This document shows positions 24,466 through 31,901 of a stretch of DNA of 39,405 bases, one piece after another. Below the pieces are notes generated by a model. The model was not told where the DNA came from. It made no database searches and worked only from the letters and a program-made list of their open reading frames with translations. Each line of letters starts with the position of its first letter. Within the stretch, counting starts at the first letter, position 1. The DNA comes from CAZTHL01 sp964613585 (GTDB lineage Bacteria; Pseudomonadota; Alphaproteobacteria; DSM-16000; Inquilinaceae): NCBI GenBank assembly GCA_964613585.1, contig CAZTHL010000032.1, positions 1 to 39,405 of the forward strand. Direction: 5' to 3'. The translations under genes and the position numbers were made by a program.

Positions 24466-24523
24466 ATGGCCGCTGCCGATCGCGACCTGCTGGTCGTGTT
24501 GATCGGCCGCCCGCTCAGCGCCG
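24466..24523 (+). CDS. Start of an unknown gene cut by the assembly gap
   Basis: An ATG with GGAG eight bases upstream opens a frame of 19 codons (MAAADRDLLVVLIGRPLSA) that runs into the N-run. The hydrophobic strand after a charged start looks like the first strand of a globular protein. If the two contigs truly overlap by the 18-bp duplicate, the frame would end after about 42 codons; otherwise the gene body lies in the missing sequence. No family can be named. Confidence 0.35.
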
Positions 24524-24641
24524 NNNNNNNNNNNNNNNNNNNNNNNNNNNNNNNNNNNNNNNNNNNNNNNNNNNNNNNNNNNNNNNNNNNNNNNNNNNNN
24601 NNNNNNNNNNNNNNNNNNNNNNNGCCGCCCGCTCAGCGCCG
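24506..24641. other. 100-N assembly gap flanked by an 18-bp direct duplicate
   Basis: The N-run spans 24524-24623, exactly 100 bases, the conventional placeholder for a gap of unknown size. The last 18 bases before it (GCCGCCCGCTCAGCGCCG, 24506-24523) are repeated as the first 18 after it (24624-24641). Either the contigs overlap and there is no real gap, or a repeat caused the break. Confidence 0.9.
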
Positions 24642-24672
24642 GACGCTCATGGTCGGCGACTCGACCGGCCGG

Positions 24673-26052
24673 CTACAGGCTGAGCGCTCCGAGATAGATT
24701 ACACAGAGCACGCCAAACAGGATCGCAAAACGTGCATGGCTCCGGAGGCTGACCACCCACGGCGCCTCGCCGACCGAGGCGGCCGCGGTCACGGCGCTGA
24801 TCGATACCGGCGACACCAGCTGCGCCACGACGAACATGGCGATCCACCAGTGATACTCCACGGCCGGGGCGACCGCGGCGAGCGAATGCAGAAGTGGAAA
24901 GACGGCCACAAAGAGGACCATGGGGTGAATGCCGAGGATCGTCAGGAGGGGCAGCACGCCGACCGCGATCAGCGCCTGGGCCGGCGGCCAGGATAGGCCG
25001 TCGATCAAGAGTTCCGGCATCGCCTCGGCCCATGGCCCCAGGCTTGGCGAGGAGAGCGCGGTCAGCACGGTGCCGCAGGCGATGAAGAGCAGGATCTCCG
25101 GGCTTGAACGCGCGATCACGTCTTGCAGGGAGCGGCCCAGCGCCACCGGCCCATGGCGCCAAGCAAGGGACACCATGCCGGCAACGGTCACCGCCAGGGC
25201 AACAGCCGTGACCGCCGGAAGCGACAGGATCACCTTGCCGGCCATCAGCACCGCGACGAACAGCGTCAGTGGCACGGCCAGGTGCGTCGAGCGGCGACTG
25301 CGGCGTTCTCCGACGTCCAAGGCGAGGGTGTCCTGGTCATCCCGACGCCGGGGTGACAGCAGGATGGTCGCGACCGACAGCGGCAGGCCGATCAGCACGG
25401 CATCCGACCATGTCAGCTCCGGGAAGTTGACGCTGACCGCGGCGGCGCCGACCGTGGTGGGCGCCAGGAACATCGTGGCGCCGACCGCCCGCATGGCGAC
25501 ACGGAGGTGGTACCGGTGATTGAGCCGGGTACGAAAGGTCAAGGCTCCGACGATCGGCACCACCGCGAGGCTCAGCAGAAAGCACATGCCGCCGTACAGC
25601 AGAAAAAGCGGGCGTGAGCTTCGCTTGAAGAGCGGATGGCTCAGCGCGCGCTCGATGGCGCCGCGAATGTCCTGTCCTTCGAGGTAGGCACGAGACAGGC
25701 CGATCCCGATGAGGAGCAGGATGACGACGTCGAAGGCGGCCGCGCCGTTTGCCGGATCGAAGGGAAGCGCGGTGACTGTGGCGGCGCCGGCCATGAGGGT
25801 CAGAAGCCCCAGGCCCAGGCGCGCGGAGGCCTTGCCTCGCCACGACTCGAACGTCAGCAGCAGCGCCGCGGCCAGCAGGCCGACCGTGATCCAGTCCACC
25901 ACGGGCGCGGCTGGCATCAGCCTTAGGTTGACGACGAGGAGCCAGCCGGCGACGAGGCTGGCGCTCAGGATCAGGCCGAGCGGGCGCGGCCGTCGAGGTC
26001 CGTCGACATCAGCGGTTACGGCCTTTTGCAGCCCATCGATTGGCATAGGCAT
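24673..26052 (-). CDS. Anion permease of the ArsB/NhaD (DASS-like) superfamily
   Basis: Encodes 459 residues with 11-12 hydrophobic segments. Pattern features of the ion-transporter superfamily include PFDPANGAAAFDVVILLLIGIGLSRA, a re-entrant-like ATMFLAPTTVGAAAVSVNFP and, in the C-terminal half, LGIHPMVLFVAVFPLL and QLVSPVSISAVTAAASVG (given as separate blocks). Such permeases move dicarboxylates, sulfate, arsenite or similar anions. The substrate cannot be read from sequence. The ATG at 26052 has GAGG ten bases upstream; ATG 26046 is an alternative. It is divergent from the FAD-protein operon across a structured 435-bp region. Confidence 0.75.
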   Translation of the reverse strand: MPMPIDGLQKAVTADVDGPRRPRPLGLILSASLVAGWLLVVNLRLMPAAPVVDWITVGLLAAALLLTFESWRGKASARLGLGLLTLMAGAATVTALPFDPANGAAAFDVVILLLIGIGLSRAYLEGQDIRGAIERALSHPLFKRSSRPLFLLYGGMCFLLSLAVVPIVGALTFRTRLNHRYHLRVAMRAVGATMFLAPTTVGAAAVSVNFPELTWSDAVLIGLPLSVATILLSPRRRDDQDTLALDVGERRSRRSTHLAVPLTLFVAVLMAGKVILSLPAVTAVALAVTVAGMVSLAWRHGPVALGRSLQDVIARSSPEILLFIACGTVLTALSSPSLGPWAEAMPELLIDGLSWPPAQALIAVGVLPLLTILGIHPMVLFVAVFPLLHSLAAVAPAVEYHWWIAMFVVAQLVSPVSISAVTAAASVGEAPWVVSLRSHARFAILFGVLCVIYLGALSL

Positions 26053-26487
26053 GGTCCCGCTGCCTCGTTGAACGGGCATCGCTCCGCGAGCGCGATGCCG
26101 GCGTCGGGCATGACCGGCGGATGGCAGGCCCCAGCCTGACCAGGCTCTACCCAGCCATCAACCTCTTCAACTACCCAAACGTGTCGGTCCGGCCAAGCCG
26201 AAGGCCGGACGAGGACACGGCCGCCGCACGGGGGTGAGCGCCGGCCTGGGACCATCGTGCCGGCAACCCGCCTCGTCGACGACGGGCGGCAGGCTCGCCG
26301 CAAGACGAGCGGATCCCACGGCCGGTTGCCACGAGACGAGGGCCGTAAGGGACCTTCAGCGCGCGATGCCGACCGCGAGGGATCCTCTCTAAGGAAGGTA
26401 GTGTCTATCCAGCTCAATCAATCTTAATCAGCCGACGACGCTTAATCATTGCGCGTCGCCAACAAAAACTCAGCGGGTAGGTGCGCT
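26053..26487. promoter_or_regulatory. Structured divergent intergenic region, permease / FAD operon
   Basis: No gene is seen. Two strong hairpins lie nearest the permease: GGCATCGC/GCGATGCC (26075-26099, 9-nt loop) and GTCCGGCC/GGCCGGAC (26187-26210, 8-nt loop), both likely in the permease 5' leader if its promoter is upstream. Near the FAD gene, three related octamers (CTCAATCA 26413, CTTAATCA 26423, CTTAATCA 26441) sit 10 and 18 bp apart in an AT-richer patch and could bind a regulator or contain the operon promoter. Confidence 0.45.
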
Positions 26488-28548
26488 ATGCAGGCCTTGG
26501 ATCGTGCCATGCCATCGGATCATTCAGCGCCACGGCGGGACTGCGCTCCGTGCCGGTTCACCCACCCGGCGGCAGCCGACGGCCCGACGATCGGGGATCG
26601 CGTCGACCCTGGCCGTCTGCCGGAGGCGACGGACGGCGGCACGGACAGCCGTAGGGTCTCGATTGCCATCATCGGGCTGGGCTCACGCGGATTGAACGTG
26701 CTGGAGCGGATCACCGCCCATGCCTGCTACGGCCGAAGCACTCCGCGGCTCACAATCCATTTGATCGACCCCGGCGTTCCGGGGGCGGGAATTCATTACC
26801 CGTCCCAGCCGGACTACCTCCTGCTGAACACGGTGGCCTCGCAGATCACCATGTTCATGGATCCGACGATCGAAGATGCCGGTCCGCTCCTGCCGGGGCC
26901 GAACCTGTACGAATGGGCGGTCGGCACCGACAGCCTTGATGCGTCCACCGGACCGAACACCTATCTGCCGCGGCGGCTATTCGGCGAGTACCTGAACTGG
27001 GTCTATCGCTATCTGATGGTCCGTCTCAAGCGATGCTGCGACGTCCACCATCATGCCAGCGAGGCCTTGGATGTCTGCCGGCCAGACAATGACCGGTACA
27101 CGGTGACCTTGCAGAACGGCGAGACGATCGCCGCCGACTACCTCTTCCTGACCACCGGCCACGCTGAGAATCATCCCGACGAGGTCGACCGGCGTCGGCA
27201 CGGGTTCGTCGAGGGGCACCGTCCCGCCAACCCCTGTCTCGGCTACATCGTCGCCACTCCCTATCCCTTCGACGACTCCCTGCAGGCGATCCCGCCCGGC
27301 GCGGCCGTGGCGATCGAGGGCATGGGGCTGACCGCGATCGACATCATCGCCAGCCTGACCATCGGCCGCGGCGGCCGCTTCCGACGCAACGAGGAGACGG
27401 GCGATCTGATCTATCGTCCGTCCGGCGAGGAGCCTGCCCTGGCGCTGTTCTCCCGGAGCGGACTGCCGCTGTCCGCTCGGGCGCACAACCAGAAGGGGGC
27501 GTCGGACCAGTATCGGGCCCGGTTCCTTACTCCGGAGCGGGTATCGGCTTGGAAGGCTGAGAAGGGCGCGGGCGAACTGGACTTCTTCGCCGACGTGCTG
27601 CCCCTCCTGCTTCGCGACATGGCCCATGCCTATTGCATCACCCATGCGCGGCATCGCCATGGCCGGATCTTCGCCGATCTCCTCGACGAAATGCTGATCC
27701 GGGTCGACCCCGTGTCCGCCGACGCCCTCTTCCAGCGATACTGCCCGGGAATACCCGGATTTTCCTGGGACCGGCTGGTCGATCCGATCGACGGAGCGGC
27801 ACTCCAAAGCCAAGAGGCATTCAGCCGCTGGCTTCTGACCTTCCTTGAGACGGATCTTGAGGAGGCGCGCCGCGGCAACGTCGACAGTCCGCTCAAGGCG
27901 GCCTGTGACGTGCTGCGGGACATCCGGGACAATCTCCGCAACGCCATCGACTTTGGCGCCTTGTCCGCGGACTCGCATGCCCGGTTCATGTCGGAGTTCG
28001 TGCCGGTGATGAACCGGCTGGCGGTCGGCCCGCCCTTGGAGCGGGTCGAGGAGCTGCTGGCGCTCATCCGCGGCGGCTATCTCGATCTCGGCTTCGGCCC
28101 GGGCGCGCAGGTCGCCCTGGATGAGGCCGCCGCGTCCTTCGTGGTCCAGAGCAAGCTGTTTCCGCAGAGGGCCTTTCGCGCCGACGTGCTGGTCCGCGCC
28201 AGGGTGCCGAAGGCGTCGCCTGGCGAGGATCGGTCGGAGCTGACGCAGCGGCTGCTCGAGCGCGGCCTCATCCGCACCTTCCGCAACAACGGCGTGGAGA
28301 TTGGCGGAATCGAGGTGGATCAATCCTTGCGCATCGTCACCTTGTCGGGGGCTGCCCTTCCCAATGCCTGGGCTTTGGGCACCGTCTGCGAAGGCTCCAA
28401 ATTCTACACGTATATCGTGCCACGGCCCAACGTGAACTCGACCGCTCTCGTCGACGCCGGACGGAGCGTTGGCGAGCTCTTCCGCCGGGAGCAGCGCAGA
28501 TTGGGGGTCGCGCCGGAACCTCCGACCGCGCTATGCGCGGCCGAATGA
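26488..28548 (+). CDS. FAD/NAD(P)-binding protein, large (PF13454-like)
   Basis: Encodes 686 residues from an ATG preceded by AGGTG. After a 60-residue tail comes a Rossmann motif, SIAIIGLGSRGLNVLERI, and the family signature LIDPGVPGAGIHYPSQPDYLLLNT with LPRRLFGEYLNWVY, typical of the NAD_binding_9 FAD-NAD(P)-binding group. A second nucleotide-binding strand is AAVAIEGMGLTAIDIIASL, and FLTTGHAENHPD marks the flavin domain. Some members act in amino-acid or natural-product N-oxidation; the substrate here is unknown. It heads a tight operon with an MFS exporter (16 bp apart) and a GST, suggesting production or detoxification of a small molecule. Confidence 0.75.
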   Translation: MQALDRAMPSDHSAPRRDCAPCRFTHPAAADGPTIGDRVDPGRLPEATDGGTDSRRVSIAIIGLGSRGLNVLERITAHACYGRSTPRLTIHLIDPGVPGAGIHYPSQPDYLLLNTVASQITMFMDPTIEDAGPLLPGPNLYEWAVGTDSLDASTGPNTYLPRRLFGEYLNWVYRYLMVRLKRCCDVHHHASEALDVCRPDNDRYTVTLQNGETIAADYLFLTTGHAENHPDEVDRRRHGFVEGHRPANPCLGYIVATPYPFDDSLQAIPPGAAVAIEGMGLTAIDIIASLTIGRGGRFRRNEETGDLIYRPSGEEPALALFSRSGLPLSARAHNQKGASDQYRARFLTPERVSAWKAEKGAGELDFFADVLPLLLRDMAHAYCITHARHRHGRIFADLLDEMLIRVDPVSADALFQRYCPGIPGFSWDRLVDPIDGAALQSQEAFSRWLLTFLETDLEEARRGNVDSPLKAACDVLRDIRDNLRNAIDFGALSADSHARFMSEFVPVMNRLAVGPPLERVEELLALIRGGYLDLGFGPGAQVALDEAAASFVVQSKLFPQRAFRADVLVRARVPKASPGEDRSELTQRLLERGLIRTFRNNGVEIGGIEVDQSLRIVTLSGAALPNAWALGTVCEGSKFYTYIVPRPNVNSTALVDAGRSVGELFRREQRRLGVAPEPPTALCAAE

Positions 28549-28564
28549 TCGAGGAGCGCGCGCC

Positions 28565-29773
28565 ATGCCATCCCGTTCCGACCTACCGGCGTTGCTCACC
28601 GGGCTCATGGCGACGCTGGCCGGCGTTGGCCTGGCGCGGTTCGCCTACACGGCGCTCTTGCCGTCCGTCATCGAGGCCGGCTGGTTCGACGCCGGCGACG
28701 CCGCCTATCTCGGAGCCGCCAATCTGCTGGGCTATCTGGTGGGCGCGCTGTCGGCCCATGCCCTGTCGGAGCGCTTCTTGCCCCGACGGGTGATGGCCGC
28801 AGCGTTCGCCGCCATCGTGCTCAGCTTCCTGCTGTGCGCGGCGCCGGCAAGCTTCGCCTGGTTCTTCGTGTGGCGCTTCGTCTCGGGCGTGGCGGGCGCA
28901 ATCCTCATGGTCGTCGGACCGTCCCTGGCGCTGACGGCGACACCGCTCAGCCGGCGGAAGTCCGTGGCCGCCCTGGCCTTCACCGGCATCGGCCTGGGCG
29001 TCCTGCTTTCGGCAAGCCTGGTCCCGCTCCTGCTCGGCCTCAGCCTGACAATGGCGTGGCTGGCGCTCGGGATCCTCTGCCTGATCGCCGGCCTTGCCGG
29101 CGGTTGGGGCCTCGCCCGGCTCCCCGCCGCGGAGGCTGCCGCGACCCTCGACGGCGACGCCACCGACGGCTGGCCGAAGGGGGCCGGCATCATTGTGCTG
29201 CTGGTGATCACGGCCTACGCCCTCGACGCGGTGGGTTTCGTCCCCCATACGGTCTTCTGGGTCGACCACCTTGCCCGGGAGCAGGGACTGGGGACCGGAC
29301 CGGCCTCGCTGCAATGGGCCGTGCTCGGCCTTGGGGCGGTGCTTGGCCCTCTGCTCGCCGGCGAGGTCGCCCGCCGGGTCGGCTGGCATTCCGGCCTGGC
29401 CCTGGCCTTCCTCCTGAAGGCGTCCGCCGTGGCGCTGCCGCTGCTGGGGCTCGGGGTCATCGGCTGGACCCTGTCGTCCCTCCTGGTCGGCGCGATGATC
29501 CCGGCCATCGTGGCGCTGACCTCCGGCCGCCTCGCGGAGGTGGCGGGGCCGTCCGATCACAAGCGGCTGTGGGGCCGCGCGACGGCCGCGTTCGCGACGG
29601 CGCAGGCCGCCGCCGGCTACGGCATGTCGTGGCTTTACGCCGCCCAGGGCACATCGGAGCCGCTTTTCGCCTTCGGCAGCCTCGCGCTCATGGGTGGCCT
29701 CGCGCTTCTCCTCGTCAGCCGGACCGCCGAAGGATGCCTGGGCCAGCGGTCATTACCCTCGTGGAGGCCATAA
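28565..29773 (+). CDS. YbfB/YjiJ-type MFS transporter
   Basis: Encodes 402 residues with 12 predicted membrane segments and GAGGAG before the ATG. The N terminus (GLMATLAGVGLARFAYTALLP) with Gly-rich first helix and GLARFAYT is characteristic of the YbfB/YjiJ group, followed by GAANLLGYLVGAL and the MFS signature-like LPRRVM. These transporters are presumed exporters of uncharacterised small molecules. It is the middle gene of the FAD-protein/MFS/GST operon, 16 bp after the first gene and one base before the third. Confidence 0.85.
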   Translation: MPSRSDLPALLTGLMATLAGVGLARFAYTALLPSVIEAGWFDAGDAAYLGAANLLGYLVGALSAHALSERFLPRRVMAAAFAAIVLSFLLCAAPASFAWFFVWRFVSGVAGAILMVVGPSLALTATPLSRRKSVAALAFTGIGLGVLLSASLVPLLLGLSLTMAWLALGILCLIAGLAGGWGLARLPAAEAAATLDGDATDGWPKGAGIIVLLVITAYALDAVGFVPHTVFWVDHLAREQGLGTGPASLQWAVLGLGAVLGPLLAGEVARRVGWHSGLALAFLLKASAVALPLLGLGVIGWTLSSLLVGAMIPAIVALTSGRLAEVAGPSDHKRLWGRATAAFATAQAAAGYGMSWLYAAQGTSEPLFAFGSLALMGGLALLLVSRTAEGCLGQRSLPSWRP

Positions 29774-29774
29774 A

Positions 29775-30377
29775 ATGGAGCTGTACCTGAACGCGACGTC
29801 TCCCTACGCGCGCGCGGTTCGCGTTGTCGTTCTCGAGAAGGGGCTGGGGGACGCGGTTGGGCTTCGCTGGTGCGATCCCTGGGCCGACGATGACACGCTC
29901 CTGGCGGTCAATCCGATCGGCCGGGTGCCCACGCTCGTCACCGACGATGGCGTGCCGCTGACGGAGTCGCTGCTGATTGCCCGGCACCTGGACAGCCATG
30001 GAGGGGGTGGCTCGATCCTGCCGGCCGCTGGTCTCGCCGAGACGCTGTCCCTTGCCGGTCTCGGCCACGGCCTCATGGAGGCCGCCTTCAACACGGTCAT
30101 CGCGCGCAAGCACCAGGGCGCGGCAGCCGACGATACCACGCTGGGCCAGCGTCGACGCCGGGCCATTGATCGGGTCCTCCGCACTCTCGATCAGAGGCTC
30201 AAGGACGCCTGCCCGGCGGAGACGGTGACCCTGGGAGACGTCATGGTCGCCGTGGCGCTCGACTACCTGGCGTTCCGGCTGCCGGAGATCGACTGGCCGG
30301 GGTCCTGCCCGGGGCTGGAGAGCTGGCATCGACGGATGACAGCGCGGGAAAGCTTTCGGCAGACCCGTTTCTCTTGA
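29775..30377 (+). CDS. Glutathione S-transferase
   Basis: Encodes 200 residues with GGAGG before the ATG; the start is one base after the MFS stop. The thioredoxin-like N domain shows MELYLNATSPYARAVRVV with the usual S-P-Y active-site context, then NPIGRVPTLVTDDG and the gamma-glutamyl-binding LTESLLIARHLD. A helical C-terminal domain follows, ending in LESWHRRMTARESF. It conjugates or isomerises electrophiles using glutathione, which fits a detoxifying or biosynthetic role alongside the FAD enzyme. Confidence 0.93.
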   Translation: MELYLNATSPYARAVRVVVLEKGLGDAVGLRWCDPWADDDTLLAVNPIGRVPTLVTDDGVPLTESLLIARHLDSHGGGGSILPAAGLAETLSLAGLGHGLMEAAFNTVIARKHQGAAADDTTLGQRRRRAIDRVLRTLDQRLKDACPAETVTLGDVMVAVALDYLAFRLPEIDWPGSCPGLESWHRRMTARESFRQTRFS

Positions 30378-30397
30378 GGCCGCGGGGCGCGGGTCCC

Positions 30398-30417
30398 GGC
30401 GTCGCGGTCTCGACGCC
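30398..30417. terminator. Small hairpin between convergent genes
   Basis: GGCGTC (30398-30403) and GACGCC (30412-30417) pair around an 8-nt loop in the 53-bp space between the GST and chemoreceptor stops. No T-tract is present, so it is only a weak candidate for a shared terminator. Confidence 0.3.
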
Positions 30418-30430
30418 GCCGGCGCCTCGA

Positions 30431-31780
30431 TCAGGCCGAGCGGACCTTGTTCAGGAAGCCGTCGACCTGCTGGCGCAGCGTGGCCGCCTGGCGGCTCAGC
30501 TCGTCGGCGGCGCTGACGACCTGACGGCAGACATTCTCGTTCTCGGCGCAGGATTGCTGGACCGAGCCGATGCTGCCGGACACCTCCTTGGTGCCGGTCG
30601 CGGCCTGCTCGGTATTGCGGGCAATCTCGCCGCTCGCCGCGGTCTGCTCCTCCATGGCCGAGGCGATCCTGCGGGACACGTCGCTGACCTCCTCGATGGT
30701 CTCGCGGATCGACCGGATCGCCCCGACGGCGTCCTCGGTGGCCCGCTGGATCGAGGTGATCTGGCCACTGATCTCGTCGGTCGCCTTGCCGGTCTGAGCG
30801 GCCAGGTTCTTGACCTCGTGGGCGACCACGGCGAAGCCTTTGCCGGCCTCGCCGGCGCGTGCCGCCTCGATCGTCGCGTTCAAGGCCAGCAGGTTCGTCT
30901 GCTCGGCAATGTCGTTGATCAGCCTGATCACGTCGCCGATCCTGCTGGCGTCGCTGGCCAGGCTCTTGACCTTGCCATCCGTCACCTCGGCCCGCTCCAC
31001 CGCCTGCTCGGTGATGCCGGCGGACTGCGAGACCTGTCGGGAGATCTCCTGGATCGACTTCGAGATCTCCTCGGCCGCCGCGGCCACCGTCTGAACGTTG
31101 GTGCTGGCCTCCTCGGCCGCGGCGGCGACGGCGACGCTCTGCTCAGAGGAGTGACGGGACGTGCTCGTCATCGTCTCGGCCGAGGCATGCATCTCCGTGG
31201 CCATCGAGGAGACGCTCTCCACCACGCTGGCGACGGTCGATTCGAAATCGCTGGCCAGGGTCTGAAGCGTATGCTCCCGCTCCAGCCGGCCCTGCTCCAG
31301 GTAGATCGAGATGGCGAAATCCATGTCCAGCATGGCCGCCTTGACCACCGCCTCGAGGCGCCGGCTGCGCTGCTTCTCCGACTGACCGGCGTTGAGCCGG
31401 CTCGAGTAGCTCCGGCTGATGGCGGAGGCGAGCCCGGCGACGATGAACGCGTAGCCGCCGATGTACCACTGCGGCTGCAGGTTCAAGCGATGATGGGCCT
31501 CGCCGATCTTGCGCACCGAGCTGACATAGTTCTCGTCGAATCGGCCGGAGGCGATGCTCATCCAGTGCTGAAGCTGCATCTTCCGGGCGTGCGCCATATG
31601 CGCATCGTTGGAGAACATCGCGGTCATGTTCGGCCACTGCCGCAGCATGACGTAGAAGCCATCCAGGATCCCAGGCAGCTCGCGCTCGATCAGCGGCTTC
31701 AGGTCCCGCAAGGCCGCGCGATCCGCCTCGGTGACGCCGAGAAAGCGTAGGCGGTCTTCGATCGGCGTGTCGCTGTTCAT
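30431..31780 (-). CDS. Globin-coupled methyl-accepting chemotaxis protein
   Basis: Encodes 449 residues without membrane segments. The N-terminal 160 residues are a protoglobin-type sensor: ALRDLKPLIERELPGILDGFY, then VRKIGEAHHRLNLQPQWYIGGY (split as seen), with H96 as the likely proximal haem ligand. A helical signalling domain follows with the conserved hairpin tip DIAEQTNLLALNATIEAARAGEAG and GFAVVAHEVKNLA, a typical chemoreceptor. It is soluble and probably steers motility by oxygen or another haem ligand. GGAG lies eight bases before the ATG at 31780; a longer open frame upstream is not supported. It lies 121 bp downstream of the cyclase gene on the same strand. Confidence 0.92.
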   Translation of the reverse strand: MNSDTPIEDRLRFLGVTEADRAALRDLKPLIERELPGILDGFYVMLRQWPNMTAMFSNDAHMAHARKMQLQHWMSIASGRFDENYVSSVRKIGEAHHRLNLQPQWYIGGYAFIVAGLASAISRSYSSRLNAGQSEKQRSRRLEAVVKAAMLDMDFAISIYLEQGRLEREHTLQTLASDFESTVASVVESVSSMATEMHASAETMTSTSRHSSEQSVAVAAAAEEASTNVQTVAAAAEEISKSIQEISRQVSQSAGITEQAVERAEVTDGKVKSLASDASRIGDVIRLINDIAEQTNLLALNATIEAARAGEAGKGFAVVAHEVKNLAAQTGKATDEISGQITSIQRATEDAVGAIRSIRETIEEVSDVSRRIASAMEEQTAASGEIARNTEQAATGTKEVSGSIGSVQQSCAENENVCRQVVSAADELSRQAATLRQQVDGFLNKVRSA

Positions 31781-31901
31781 GAACCCGGCTCCGGTCGTCC
31801 TTACGGAATGGTAGCTTCGTTTTCTCACGGCGGATAATAACGAAACCTTTAAACGTCCTAGACAAGTAGCCCGAAAACTGGAACGAGGGTGAAGGAGGTC
31901 T

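Noticed and set aside
30374..31750. 458-codon plus-strand frame opposite the chemoreceptor
   Set aside because: It is antisense to a clear chemoreceptor; its repetitive D/L/G-rich sequence reflects the heptad structure of the other strand.
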